Positions 1-12,036 of a stretch of 64,000 nucleotides of DNA are shown here, piece by piece. The notes below the pieces were generated by a model. It was not told the origin of the DNA and searched no databases. It was given only the letters and a program-made list of their open reading frames with translations. The first letter of the stretch is position 1. Every line of letters starts with the position of its first letter. A program made the position numbers and the translations under genes. Source of the stretch: Selaginella moellendorffii (taxonomy: Eukaryota; Streptophyta; Lycopodiopsida; Selaginellales; Selaginellaceae); assembly GCF_000143415.4 (NCBI RefSeq), contig NW_003314383.1:324544-388543 (forward strand), in the 5' to 3' direction.

Positions 1-300
1 AGGCAGATCCACCGATAGCTACCACCCGGGCAAGGTTCGTAGAATATTCTTTGAAACTCCATAACTCGTTTTATTTTGCTTTCATTCTTTTAATGCTAAT
101 GAACATTTAATTTCTTTAGTGAGTCAATGATGCGGCATCTCAAGTATGTACTTAGAATTAAATAATTCTTGCTATCAAAGTTTTAGGATCACCAACATGA
201 TCCGTTAACCTCATGTCATAGGCACTCGTTTGTAGTATTTAACATCGCTTCTAGAGCTTCTTTTTCTATCTTTCTAGGCTTCCATAGTGTAGAGTTCTCT

Positions 301-1185
301 ATGGCTCACACTTTTCTCTTTGCTACTTCTCTCTTCGCTGTTCTTGCTAGCGCTGTTCTAGCTACCAACAACAACAACTCATGTTTCCCAGGTAAGAATC
401 TGCAAGCGATTTTACAACCAGTCACAAGCTTTATGTTCGCAATCAAAACACAGGCGATGCCACCGTCCAAATGTATAACGGCGACCTCAAACTCATGAGA
501 GATCTCGAAGTTGGAGACAAGGTATTGTATTGCTCTTAAGTTTTTCGAGAGCCCATCTAAACGTGCCAGATCTAAAGGTTGCAGTGAGCAAAAACGTGTT
601 CTCCGATGTCTACGCATTCGGCCACAAGGACGCCGATGTGATCTCCGAGTTCATCCAGGTCCACACCGCCTCAGACATGATCGAGCTTAGCGAGGGCCAC
701 TTCATCCCAGTCGACGCCAAGGGAAAGCTTGTGTACAAGCGAGCCAAGGATCTCCAGGTTGGAGAAACTCTCTGGGGATCATCTCAAATCACTGGTAACA
801 TCATACTTCTTTTGAGACTTTGCGCTTACTTTTGGCAATTATAGAACTTTCCAAGGTGGAGAAGCTGGGCCTCTACAACCCATTCACTCTCTCCGGCAAC
901 ATCATGGTTAACAACGTGGAGGCTTCCTCTCACAGCGAGTGGTTCCTGGACTCCCTCTTTGATGCCATTGGCGCAACTGAGTACCTCCCATACGCGTACC
1001 AGGCCGTGCTCGCTCCACTTCGCGCCATCTACAACATCGTCGGGAAGGAAATCTACGCGGAGGGCTATGCCGCCATGGATTCCTGCGTCAACTTTGCTGA
1101 GTTTGGAGCCAAGTATGGAGGAAGCATTGCTCTCACCGTTGGAATCGCTGGAGTTGCAACAGCAATGCTGGCCACCAAAGCTTGA
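301..1185 (+). CDS. Secreted Hint (Hedgehog/intein fold) domain protein
   Basis: Exons 301-391, 454-521, 578-794 and 845-1185 join in frame to give about 238 residues. A hydrophobic signal peptide (residues 1-21) is followed by Cys28 in CFPGDATV, the first block of Hedgehog autoprocessing (Hog) domains, then LMRDLEVGDKV, a VHTASDMIELSEGHFIPVD block corresponding to the TxxH block (here SEGH), KDLQVGE, and NIMVNNVEASSHS, which aligns with the end of the Hog fold. Hint domains cleave the peptide bond before the Cys through a thioester. Here only about six residues separate the predicted signal cleavage site from that Cys, so there is almost no N-terminal cargo. A 100-residue C-terminal tail follows (LFDAIGATEYLPYAYQAV onward) and ends in a hydrophobic Ala/Gly-rich segment that could be a membrane anchor. 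The fold is well supported; function in plants is unknown. The exon 3 acceptor (AAAG before 578) was chosen because it is the only one that keeps the frame. Confidence 0.82.
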
Positions 1186-1474
1186 GCAAAAATCAGGAGT
1201 AAATAAGAGTGAAATAATCACAATCCAGATCAAGTCAGTGTAAATCTCCAGAACAAGAACGAAAGAAATGAGCGAAGAAACTGTGTTATGTCAAACAAAA
1301 GCTTCATTTCATGACATGCATCACAAAGATGCATAGATGTTTTCCAAGTTTCTCAAGTGTTAAGAAAAAAGGGTGAGAGCGAGAGAAGTGCCAGCCAACA
1401 GATCACACACACAAGCAAAAAAGAAGAGCACGAGAGGAAACGAGAGAGTTACGAAGAAATCGAGTGCTGAGATC

Positions 1475-3132
1475 TCATTTCCCTCCCAGAGACGGGAACT
1501 GCTGGAAATCGGCAATCTCGGGAGCCGAGCTCGAGCTAAGCCGCGTGTTGTTGTTGAGGCCTCTCCCGCGGCCGCGGCCGCGATTGCCACCACGTCCGCC
1601 ATACTGATTCTCCGCCTCGGATTTCCGGAACTCGATCGGCACCGACTGAAGAAACGAAAACACGCTCATCGTTAGAAGAAAGCCACAAACAAGCCCATCC
1701 ATTTACCTTCTTGGTCTTATCATCCTTCTCCCCTTCTTTCTTCTTGGCCTTGTCCGCTCCCTGTCGAGTATGAAACTCAGTCAGTCTCCCTTCCTCGCAT
1801 AACATAACAATCGAAGAACTTTACCAGTTTGATGAAGATATCCTCGTCGGCCTTCTTGTCAACCAGCTGCATCTTCTGGAACTCACTGTCAGCCACCACT
1901 TTCCTCTCCTCGCTCTTCATGGCAGTGAGGGCCTTGCGCTTCTCCTCCATCACTTTCTCATACTCGTCCAGGGTCATTTCCTGTCGGAAAAAACAATAAG
2001 CCTTGGATTTCTCGGGAAAGCACAAACCTTTTCTTCTTTCTCCTCCTCTTTCTGTTCCTCAGTGACCTCTGGAGTTTCTTGTGCTGCCTCCGACTTAGGT
2101 GCCTCGGCTTCTGGGGCTTCGAGCTTCGCACCATCTAGTTTCACACCCTCGATCGCGTTGCCTTCCCTGACAGGAAGAAAGACGAATTAAGTTACAAAGA
2201 CGAAGCTCCGTAAGTTCTTACTCGACAGAGACGGGGTCGATTGGAGTTCCCCAGTTTCCGCGACCAGCGCCATCGCGTTTGATTCCAGTGCTGTATCACC
2301 ACTATCAGCCTCTACCAAGCAAAGAATCAAAACACTTTACCTGCGGCCAGTGGTGTTTTTCCTGTCGTACTGACGACGAGGGTAGTCACGCTCGCGCTCC
2401 ACGCGGTCTCCGCGCTCGGCACCGCGCTCGGCACCGCGCTCGGCACCACGCTCGGCACCACGCTCGGCCCCGCGCTCACCACGCTCGCCACGCTCGCCAC
2501 CACCACGTCCGCCGCGGTAATCCCCACGGTCAGCTCGCTCAACGCGACGTGGACGGGACTCATTGGGATCCTCCTCAAAAGCACCACCATTGGGCACCTC
2601 GTTCTCCTCGCCTTCACGCCCGCGACCACGTCCCCTGCCCCGCCCGCGTCCACGTCCCCGGTACCCGCCGGCTCCGTCCTCCAGCTGGCCGTTCTCCGCG
2701 CCGTCGGCACCGCCACCTCGGCCAGCGCCTCGACCACGATAAGAATCGCGTGGTGAGCTTTCAGCGTCATAGCCACGTCCGCCGCCACGTCCGGTGCCAC
2801 GTCCCATGCCACGTCCGCCGCCCCTTCCCTGGCTCCGTTGGGCATCCCTCACTGTAACGACGATGACGTGAGCTAACGAAGAAGAAAAAATATTCCAAGC
2901 AGCAGCGATCTTCGCCGCGCAATGCTGCCGGATTGGAAGAGAAAGAAAATGCTAGAACGAACATACCGGCTTCGGCTGGAGGCGGGGGCTTGGTCGGCAT
3001 CTTCGCGGGCGGGGGAGGAGGCGGCGGCGCCTTGGATTTCTCCTCGGTAGCGGCCGCGGCCGCGTGGGCGATGAGCGTCGGAGCATCGCTCTCGTTGTCG
3101 ATGAGCAGGGCAAAAGAATTTTGGTTCGCCAT
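1475..3132 (-). CDS. SERBP1/HABP4-type RGG RNA-binding protein
   Basis: Seven exons (2967-3132, 2341-2851, 2222-2290, 2028-2166, 1825-1980, 1707-1760, 1475-1645) total 1266 nt, 421 residues. The N-terminus (MANQNSFALLIDNESDAP) is typical of the plant family. A long RGG-rich region follows, then the HABP4/PAI-RBP1 domain: NWGTP, an acidic stretch, and EMTLDEYEKVMEEKRKALTA, which is the family signature. A second RG-rich patch comes near the end and the protein closes with FQQFPSLGGK. Members bind RNA and ribosomes and help keep idle 80S ribosomes and mRNAs stable; location is cytoplasm and nucleus. The RGG part is expanded by a 12-bp repeat coding GAER. Upstream lies a 5' leader with a CGCT tetranucleotide run. 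Confidence 0.9.
2411..2500 (+). repeat. 12-bp coding minisatellite in the RGG region
   Basis: Five to six near-identical copies of a 12-bp unit (GCTCGGCACCGC and variants) stand in tandem inside exon 2 of the SERBP1-like gene. On the coding strand they encode repeated GAER units. Multiples of 12 keep the frame, so copy number can vary without breaking the gene. Confidence 0.85.
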
Positions 3133-3999
3133 GGCGGGCCGCCGCGATGCAGATTATCGGAGCCTTTTCACCCCTCTTCAGCTCTTCTGTGCCGGCCTGG
3201 AGCTGGCGATGGCGAGCGCGCGCGTCCGCGGCCTATCTTGGACAGGAGCCATTGCCTGGAAGAAGAAGAAGCTGGGAGCTAGAACCCTAAAAGCCCTAGA
3301 AAGTCCGCACGCAAGAACACAAACCCTGGAGAAGAGAGCTATCAATCTAGCGCCACCGCTCGCTCGCTCGCTCGCTCGCTAGGGTCTCCCTCTCTCTCAC
3401 TCGAAGAAGACGCAACGACGACGACGAAGAAACCTCACGGACACACTGGAATAGGTAATGTAAGGCGGCGGCTTCCAATACTATGGCAAAATATCCACGT
3501 CCGTACGCATTGTCCCGTGCCCTTAGGGCAACGCCACCTTTAAGCGGACATTAGGGCAATGTCCACCACCTTTATCGAACTTTTCTAACCTCCTTTAGTT
3601 TAAGCTTTTCTTGTCATAAGTTCGTTGTGATTGACGATCAAGTGTGGCAAACAGCTGGAACACACTTAAGAAACAAGTTGGCTGTCGATCAAAGTTGCTG
3701 ATTGATTGATCGCGCGAGAGATCGAAAAAAGAAGAATTTTCAGAGTCATACGCACTCATCATGCTCACGCGCGGTCGAATCTTTCTTGCATACGATGGAA
3801 AGAAATCGATCAAGTGATCCTTATCATATCAGCCAAGAACACACCGACTGACACCACCATGTCAATCTCACCTTCACGTGAACATTGTATTATTATTTTC
3901 TCTAGAACAGCCAGAAAATTTTCCTTTTCAGCCGTCCAACAAATCCAAGAAATAAAAAAATGAAAAAATTACTGTCAATACTTTTCTTTTTTCTGGTCT
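3133..3999. other. Leader of the SERBP1-like gene and intergenic spacer
   Basis: The first 250 bases are the GC-rich 5' leader and promoter of the gene to the left, including a (CGCT)n run at about 3359-3380 and CCCTA-rich stretches. The rest, about 3450-3999, is ordinary spacer with no open frame that resembles a protein. Confidence 0.5.
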
Positions 4000-6315
4000 T
4001 TACAAAGATCCACTCCCTTGAGCTATTTGCTCCAACCACACCGCAACTTGGCCCATTGGCGGCCGCTCCTCCGCCCTCACCCTCACGCACTTCTCCGCTA
4101 TCTCCGCCAGCCTCGCCACCGGCTCCACATTCCGGGGCCCCTCCACCGCCCGATCCACCACCTCCGCCCACCGCCCCGTCCTAATCAACGGCCCAGCCCA
4201 CTCCGCCACCCCTGCCGGCTCAAACTCGCAGTCGTACGCCTTCCTGCCGGACAGCAGCTCCAGCAGCACCACCCCGAAGCCGTACACATCACCCGCGGCA
4301 GTCATCCGCGGCGCGGTGGAATATTCCGTATCGCGGTACCCCGCGTCCGGCGGGGCGACGCGGGCCGACCACTCCGCGTCCAGGAGAATATTCGCAGACT
4401 TTACATCCCTGTGGATGACGTCCTCCTTGTGGAGGAATTCCAGGCCCCTGGCGGCCTGCGCGGCGACGCGAAGCCTCAGTCCCCACCCCAGCGGTGAGAG
4501 CCCGCCGTGGAGGTGGTCGCGCAGCGTACCGTGCGGCATAAACTCGTACATGAGGAGCCGCTCGCCCATCTCCCCGCAGTAGCCCACCAGGTTGACAATG
4601 TTGGCGTGGCGGAGCTTGCACAAGATCTCAAGCTCCGCGTCGAAATCCCGGCTGCTGCCGTGAATCCTCTGCGCCGCATTCGCGCGCTTCACCGCCACCA
4701 GCTGCCCGTCGCCCAAGACCGCCTTGTACACGAAGCCATAGCTCCCGCGGCCCAGCTCGTTCACCTCCTTGAAGTTGCCTGTGGCGTCGCGGAGCTCGGA
4801 CAGCCGGTACCGCAAGGCCTCGGGCGGTTTGACGCACGGTATGCCGCCGGAGCCAACCGACTGCAGCTGCATGCCGCCGGAGGTGCCGGTGCCGGTGCCG
4901 CCGTTTTGGTGGCCGTAGGCGCCGTCCCCCGATCTCCCGCTGCCGCTGTTCCGCCACCATCTCCCTCTCCGCCGCTGCAAGCAGCACCAAGCCAACAGCC
5001 CAATCACCGCCACCACGACGCCGCCAGAGATGGCGGCACCCAGTACCGCCGCTAGGCTTACCGCACGGTGGCGCCGCTCTTCCACCCCAACAGCGCTGAT
5101 CTCGGGCGCCACTGGCAACGGCGACAAGTGGCACAGCCCGCGGCACAACTTCGTCTCGCACAGCGAGCAATCAGTGCACCGCCGGTTGTCATTCGCGCCA
5201 CAGGGTGCCGACACGAACGATCCATTCGAGCAGTCGCTCGCGCACGGCGCGCACACCTGCTGTGTGCTGCTCGAGCACAAGCCCGCGGTAACCACGCCCA
5301 GGCTGGACGCGTTAAAGCTAAACTCTCCCGCACCGCACGGCGCAGCGGTACACACTCCGGGGCTCGACAGCTGCAGCGGCGGCGCGAACTCCGTGCCATT
5401 CCCCCAGCACACCACGAGCAAATTATCCTCCCGTACACCGCACGTCACGACGCGCGACGAGGCCAGCGCCAAGAACTCCGTCCGGTCTGGCGCCGCCGAC
5501 GCATTAAACCCCCGCCCCCAGCACATAACGCCGTGCGTGTCCTGCCGCACGGCACACCCATGATTCAATCCCAGGCTGAGAACCACGAAAGGTATACCGC
5601 GCGGTGCATCCGTCTGACCAAGCCGGTTGTCCCCCCAGCACCGAATCTCCCTCGACTTCCTCACAATCCCACACGCGTGCTCGCCGCCGGCAGACAGCGA
5701 CTCAAACTCCACGTCACCAGGCGGAGCCGTGGCAGCAAGGCTGGCATCGCCCCAGCACCGCGCGGTACCGCCATCGCCGGTCTCTATACCGCAAACAAAC
5801 CTCCGCCCCGCGACCAGGGACCGCAGCGTCACGCCGCGCGGCACGTTAAGGCTGTCGTCCCCGTTCCAGCAGTCCACCAGCGCGTCCTGGGAGCGAGCAG
5901 CGCAGACATGGCCGTCGCCAGCGGCGATGGAATCGTAGCTCGTGTTCTGGAACTGCTCGGGGACGATGTTGATCGACGTGAGGTTCTTCCGCCAGCAAAA
6001 GGGACGCTGGCTCCCGGCCGCGATCCCACACATAAATCCCATTCCACCCGAGAGACCCAGCATCGCCGGACCCGTCGATGGCCACTCCAAGCTCTCATTC
6101 CTCCCCCAGCAAAACACTTGCTGCTCGAACGTCGCCTCGACCGCGCAAAACAATGGATCGTCCTCCCCGTACGAGGCAGCGATAGAACACATACCGCCCA
6201 GTCCGAGAACCATCTTCGCCGAGCTCAAGAACTCGAGGAAGAACACGAAGAGAATTGTCCTGCTATAACTCAGCGATGGTGGTGGCAGTGGTGAGGATTT
6301 GCCGCCGAAAGTCAT
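4000..6315 (-). CDS. CRINKLY4-related receptor-like pseudokinase
   Basis: A single-exon gene of 771 residues. The order is a hydrophobic leader, about seven Crinkly/RCC1-like repeats with CWG motifs (roughly residues 40-330), a Cys-rich TNFR-like segment (CTAAPCGAGEF through LCRGLCHL), one transmembrane helix (GAAISGGVVVAVIGLLAWC), and an intracellular kinase domain from FKEVNELGRGSYGFVYKA. The ATP Lys (VAVKRAN) and HRDVKSANILLD loop are present, but the sequence runs directly from WSARV to PPDAGYRDTEYST: the DFG motif and most of the activation loop are missing within an open frame. From memory, Arabidopsis CRINKLY4-related CRR1 and CRR2 have a comparable deletion between subdomains VII and VIII and lack kinase activity. 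The product is probably a plasma-membrane pseudokinase partner of a CR4/ACR4-type receptor in epidermal patterning. Start is the first Met; MVLGLGG 34 residues later is an alternative. Confidence 0.88.
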   Translation of the reverse strand: MTFGGKSSPLPPPSLSYSRTILFVFFLEFLSSAKMVLGLGGMCSIAASYGEDDPLFCAVEATFEQQVFCWGRNESLEWPSTGPAMLGLSGGMGFMCGIAAGSQRPFCWRKNLTSINIVPEQFQNTSYDSIAAGDGHVCAARSQDALVDCWNGDDSLNVPRGVTLRSLVAGRRFVCGIETGDGGTARCWGDASLAATAPPGDVEFESLSAGGEHACGIVRKSREIRCWGDNRLGQTDAPRGIPFVVLSLGLNHGCAVRQDTHGVMCWGRGFNASAAPDRTEFLALASSRVVTCGVREDNLLVVCWGNGTEFAPPLQLSSPGVCTAAPCGAGEFSFNASSLGVVTAGLCSSSTQQVCAPCASDCSNGSFVSAPCGANDNRRCTDCSLCETKLCRGLCHLSPLPVAPEISAVGVEERRHRAVSLAAVLGAAISGGVVVAVIGLLAWCCLQRRRGRWWRNSGSGRSGDGAYGHQNGGTGTGTSGGMQLQSVGSGGIPCVKPPEALRYRLSELRDATGNFKEVNELGRGSYGFVYKAVLGDGQLVAVKRANAAQRIHGSSRDFDAELEILCKLRHANIVNLVGYCGEMGERLLMYEFMPHGTLRDHLHGGLSPLGWGLRLRVAAQAARGLEFLHKEDVIHRDVKSANILLDAEWSARVAPPDAGYRDTEYSTAPRMTAAGDVYGFGVVLLELLSGRKAYDCEFEPAGVAEWAGPLIRTGRWAEVVDRAVEGPRNVEPVARLAEIAEKCVRVRAEERPPMGQVAVWLEQIAQGSGSL

Positions 6316-8060
6316 TCCTTTCCAGCCTCTTTCCCTGTGATTCCTGTCCCAGATCTTGCTGCGAATGCCACAGCCAATCTTCCTCCTCCCTGATCCTTGC
6401 TACGCGGTTCCTGCTAGAGGGCATTGAGAATTCCCTGCCTGCGAGCGATCCACTTACTAGCGGCCAGAAACCCGAGCTACCAGGCGATGATCCTCCTCCT
6501 CGGCAGCCAAGAACAGCGGGAGAAAAGCTCATCAATCTTCCTGCCAAGCTGTACATGTGCATGATCCGCCTAAAGAAAGCAACCACAGCTGGAGCGCTGC
6601 CATCTTTGCGAGAGCCACCAAAGTTTTCTCCTGCTGAATGATTAGCCGCTTGCCGCCGCCGCTGCTGCTGCTACTGCCGCTGCTAGATCCCGATTGGAGC
6701 CATCCTCATTCTTTAGTCGGGTCGGACCGAGATCCTCTGGCAATCATAGGAAGAACCAAGCTATTCGTCCCCCGCGGGGAGAAAGAATAGAAGAGACCCC
6801 AAAGAGCTAACTCCACAGCTGGACTGTGATCCCCACCACCACCACCACCACCACCACCTCCACCACTCCACCACCACCACCACCACTCCGCCACCATCAC
6901 CAAATTTTTTCCAAGTACCCGTCACCCGCCCGTCACCTGCCCGTCACCCCAGCAGCAAAGCCCAGCCGTTGGACGGCACAAACGACAAACGGTCCAGGCG
7001 CTGCCGCGTGTCGGCTCCCGCTTGGCCACTGCTCTTAACTAAACATCTAGTTCCCTGCCATCCATGTCTCTCGTCCTCCTCCCCCGAGCGAGATAGAAAA
7101 GCTCTCTCCTTCTCTCGCGATTCTCCTCCGAATTTACTGGAGTGGTGGTCAATTCGATTCCCGCTGTCCACTGCTGTTGTCACTGTTCCTGACTACTTCC
7201 ACACTGTTTGCGTAGACCATCCATGACTCTTGAGTTGGTCCTTGCCGAGCTTTCTTCCTGCTTTTCCGCTAAAGTTCTCGTTTCCCCCCCCCCCCCCCCC
7301 GGGAGTAAAGATCGTCGACGGGCGGAGAAAAGTGGAGTAGCAGTCCAACCAGCCGGCCAGCCAGCCAGCACCACCAGCCCAATTTGCACTGCCTGTCCCT
7401 GACCGCCTGTTCTTCTCTAAGCTTCCAGGACATCTTGACGAGCTATTCCCAGGTCGTGTACTTTGGGCCGGCCACCTTTGCCGAAAACAATCCACTCCGC
7501 CCCTCTTTATGCTCCATACTCGTCGACTGTTTTTGCTTCCTCCCAACGTGCAAACCTCTGCCGGTTTCTCCTATTCAATGTCTCTTTGCCTTTGAAATCC
7601 AAGCGACCTGACACAGCGATTTTAGTACCAGCCTTGCAAACGATATAAAATATAATGCGATGAGGATGGGCCTGTTTAAAGCTCGAAAAATTGAAAAGGA
7701 AAAGAGTTCTTACCTTGACTTAAAACATGGCACATGGTTGGATGCGTGGCACTGAAAAGTAATCAGCATCGTCGGGACCTGACAATAACAGTTCACTGGA
7801 TTGAAGCTGCAAAACATTGCATCTGTTACAACACAAAAACTATGGCAGGGATTGAAACCTCTGAGACAAAAACTGGATATCTGGACACATTCACCTTTAT
7901 TTCGTAAGAGTAAAAAAATTCGGCTGACTTCCAGAAAAACCTCTCGGTTTTATTCAGCACAGAGAAATACCTGGCTGGCGATCAATCGAAAAAGAAAACC
8001 AAAATAGTGTACATCCTGTGCCCCGTCACCCGCTCCCAAAGGAAAAAAAAAAGGAACATT
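6316..8060. other. Spacer between receptor and aconitase genes
   Basis: This holds the 5' leader and promoter of the receptor gene (about 6316-6700), a (CCA)n run around 6834-6893, a C15 run near 7286-7300 and the 3' flank of aconitase. The open frames here are low-complexity artefacts. I see no gene. Confidence 0.55.
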
Positions 8061-11000
8061 TTACTTGGACTGAAGTAGTTGTCTAATCACGTAATGTAGA
8101 ATGCCTCCATTCTCAAAATACGTCAATTCCACCTGCAATGAGAAGCGTTACCAAGAGAATCTCGAGCAAGAATTTGAAAAACGAACCTGTGTGTCAAACC
8201 GCAAAGTGCAGGTGAAACTTTTGCCTTTATCAGTCTTCACAAGAACGTCTTGCCCCGGCTTGATGTCCTTGATGTCCGAAGGAATATCAATGGTGAACCT
8301 CTCGTACCCTGTCAATCCCAGCGATTCTGCGTCCTCACCGCTCTTGAAACACAACGGGATGATGCCCATTCCCACCAAGTTGCTCCGATGAATACGCTCA
8401 AAACTCTTCGCAATTACTGCTTTCACACCCTGAAAGGAAAGGAACATTTGAAGGCAACAATAAAAACGCAACATTTTTTACCTGCAAATACGGCCCTTTG
8501 GCAGCCCAATCCCTGGAGCTTCCACTTCCATATTCTGCACCAGCAAGTATGATGGTATCATGCCCCTCGTCTTGGTATTTCTGAAAAAATAGAAGTGAAA
8601 AATAAAAATCTTAAAAAGTCAAAAAAATTTGCAAAATCAAATATACCTTGGCAGCGTCAAATACAGAAAGCTTTTCTCCAGAAGGTATATGAATTGTCTT
8701 GGGGCCAACCTCGCCTTTGAGAAACTTGTTGACAATCCGGATGTTGGCAAATGTTCCTCTTGCCATGATCTCGTCGTTACCCCGACGGCTTCCATAAGAG
8801 TTGAAGTCCTTTTTCTCAACTCCACGTTCCATCAAGTACCTGGCAGCTGGACTGTCTTTGTTGATGTTTCCCGCAGGAGATATATGATCAGTCGTGATGC
8901 TGTCCCCAAAGTTTAGAATACAATACGCATCTTTTACGCCGTGGACGCCAGGAGGGCTCTTCGTCATCGATTTAAAAAACGGGGGGTCATGCACGTAAGT
9001 AGATTCTGGATCCCACGCATATAAAGCACCAGAAGGAGCGGAAAGATTGTTCCACATTTTGTTTTCCTTCGTGATGGTCTTATATGTTGATCGGAACATG
9101 TCCGGAACCACGGCTTTTTCGACTACCTGGAGAGCGCATGTTAAAACAAAGAAAGCACGAGCTAGTCAACACCTTTGCCACTTCTTCGGACGAAGGCCAA
9201 ATATCCCTCAAGAAAACCTCTTTTCCTGATTTCCCAACTCCAATAGGTTCCGTATCGAAGTCGATATCAACCTATAAGCGAATTTCTGTCAGAATCCCCA
9301 GCACGAGATGCACAGCGAAGGATCTTACCGTTCCAGCTAAGGCATATGCGACTACCAAAGGAGGTGATGCCAAGTAATTAGCTCGAGTCAAAGGATGGAT
9401 ACGACCCTCGAAGTTACGGTTTCCAGAAAGCACGGCAGCCGCGATCATATCTGAAATTAAGAAGTGAGAAAAATAATTCCAGCCAAAGAATTACTCACCA
9501 TTGTCAGCAATGGCAGACGCTACATCTTCGTGAATTTCTCCAGAATTACCAATGCACGTTGTGCAGCCATAACCAACCAAACTAAAACCTTGCTTGTCAA
9601 GATACTCTGTCAAGCCACTGAAAAGCACGAAGGATGTCAGACAAAGAGTAATATACATGTCACTTAGTTTACCTCTGCTTAAGATACTTTGTAACTACCC
9701 CGGACCCTGGAGCAAGACTCGTCTTTATCCAAGGCTTTACTTGAAGGCCAAGTTCTGTTGCTTTTTTCGCAACAAGTCCGGCCCCAAGCATCACACTAGG
9801 ATTCGACGTATTCGTACAGCTTGTAATGGCGGCAATAACAACATCGCCATGTCTGAGCTCAGCTGGTTTTCCTTCAAATTTGAACTTTGCAATTGCCGAC
9901 TGCTCATCTTTAGGCACGCCAAAGCCCTACAAATAGCAGCATGTCAGATAAAAGAAAATGAATTATCGGTTTCTTACCTTGAACCCGACCTTGCTATCCA
10001 AACAATTATGCCAATCTTCTTTCATATCTTTTAAGTTTACTCGATCGTGTGGACTGAACGGTTCAACATGAGAATCTTAGCAAGTATGAAGAACCTGCCT
10101 TACCGTTTCGGACCAGACACGCAGGGCTGTACTGAATCCAGATCCAACTCCAAATACGAAGAATAAACCTTCTCGGTTTCAGGCTGCAACAACCAAGATA
10201 CGTAAGAAACATGTGTAAAGCTCATATACATGCATACCTCATCGTAATCAATGAACATTTTGTTTGCTCGCAAGTAGGATTCAATCATCTCGACCTGGGC
10301 ACAAACAGCATTCAGAATACGTTTGTAGAGGCCGAAAGAAACAAGTACCTTCTTCTCATCACGACCGGTCATCCGCAAATACTGCAAAGACACGTGATCC
10401 ACAGGGAAAAAGCCCATGGTGGCACCGTACTCAGGAGACATATTTGCAATAGTCGCCCGATCAGCCAAGGACAGCTCTTGCATACCCTTGCCTATAAAAA
10501 GCGTGAGTAGAATACTCCAGCGAGTGCAAAACCAGAAACCTTACCATAAAACTCGACAAATTTTCCCACAACACCATGTTTCCTCAGCATCTGAGTGCAC
10601 GTCAGCACCAAATCGGTAGCAGTAACTCCAGTTCGAAGTTTGCCGCTTAACTTGAAGCCAACAACCTCGGGCAAAACCATACTCATTGGCTGCAAACATG
10701 TACTCTTTGATAAACACTACAGTAGAATCAAATCTAATTATACTGACCTGACCAAGCATCGCTGCCTCAGCTTCAATACCTCCAACACCCCATCCGGCAA
10801 CACCAAGCCCGTCTATCATCGTCGTGTGTGAGTCAGTCCCAACTAGACTATCCGGGTATAAAAATCCATCATTAGAAAAAACTACACGAGCTAGATACTC
10901 GAGATTAACCTGCAACCAATAGTGTCTCAGAAACAAAACTAAAATATTCGAAACAGTACCTGGTGCACAATACCCGACCCAGGCGGCACAACCAGCATGT

Positions 11001-12036
11001 TTTTGAAAGCTGTAGCACCCCACTTTAGAAATCCAAATCGCTCCTTGTTACGGTCGAATTCATGTTTCATGTTGGCTTCAAGAGCATTCGCAGCCCTCGC
11101 TACATCAACTTGAACTGAATGATCTATGACCAGATCAACAGGAATCTGAAAAAAATAAACGGAAAGAAGTTTGAGTCAAGAACATGAACTAAGTTAAGCT
11201 GATCACGTAGCTTACCATGGGATTAATTACGTTGGGATCCCCACCGAGCCTCTTCATCGCATCACGCATTGCAGCCAAGTCAACAACAGCAGGAACTCCA
11301 GTAAAATCCTGGAAAAGAGACAGTTAAGCTAAGAAATTACGAAAGCATCTAAACTGGTGGGCTACCTGCAAGATGACTCGTGCGGGCTTAAAAGCGATCT
11401 CCACTTGCTGGGGAGCTGTGTTCTCCCAGTCTATGATTTTCTCCACATCTTCCTTTGTGACTTGAAAGTTGTCACAGTTCCTGATGCACGACTCCAGTAG
11501 AATCTTGATGGAATACGGCAGCTTTTCTGAAAAGCCAAAGAATTTCAGTGGCCAAACCACGCACAAACAATGGGACTTACCAACGCGAGGATCGTTCAAA
11601 GCTGGCAGGCTGTAGTACTTTCCATGGCCCTCCAAAGGCTTTACCAGATTCTTGTAGGGGTTAGCTGCAAAAAACGAATCCAAGGAGAAATATTTCAGCT
11701 CTTGCGAATGCATCGCAGCGAAATCAGACCTGACGAGGAGTAGTCCCTGGAACTCCTGCGCTGTCCAGGCGCCGTCAAAACCCCGGCCTGCGCGACAGCG
11801 CATTGACCTCCTCCGATCCTAGCGCCCCTCCTGTACCAGGCGGGGGCTCCAAACGGCAGATCGGCAGCGGCCGCAGAGGAGGAAGAAAAGTACTTCGATC
11901 TAGCAGGCCTGCCGGACCTAGCCGACGACGAGCAAGCGGAGAAATTCCTGGATCCGGGATTCTCCAAATACACCGCGCGCGCCCGCAATGCCAATCGCGC
12001 CAGGCGCGGCAACTTGAGCGACGATGACACAGACAT
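8061..12036 (-). CDS. ACO: Aconitate hydratase, mitochondrial
   Basis: Nineteen exons join in frame to 2982 nt (993 residues, close to the 990 of Arabidopsis ACO2): 11730-12036, 11581-11664, 11366-11526, 11216-11308, 10960-11145, 10748-10909, 10545-10689, 10349-10491, 10238-10294, 10104-10183, 9978-10053, 9673-9926, 9499-9617, 9329-9450, 9173-9271, 8647-9126, 8482-8580, 8187-8429 and 8061-8132. The enzyme interconverts citrate and isocitrate through a 4Fe-4S cluster. Family blocks seen include [47 protein letters not shown] (cluster Cys), [11 protein letters not shown] (cluster Cys pair), [17 protein letters not shown] and [18 protein letters not shown]. Exon 1 codes an Arg/Ser-rich, acid-poor presequence ([20 protein letters not shown]), pointing to mitochondria and the TCA cycle. 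All introns are 40-100 bp. Confidence 0.96.

Noticed and set aside
2279-2857. Long open frames on both strands rich in Arg-His or Ala-Val
   Set aside because: They are other-frame readings of the RGG exon and its 12-bp repeat.
5068-6294. A 408-residue open frame on the plus strand
   Set aside because: It is the antisense shadow of the GC-rich receptor gene on the other strand; composition is Arg/Pro/Ala-rich and no domain is seen.
6826-7038. Thr/Pro-rich small frame
   Set aside because: It is translated CCA trinucleotide repeat.
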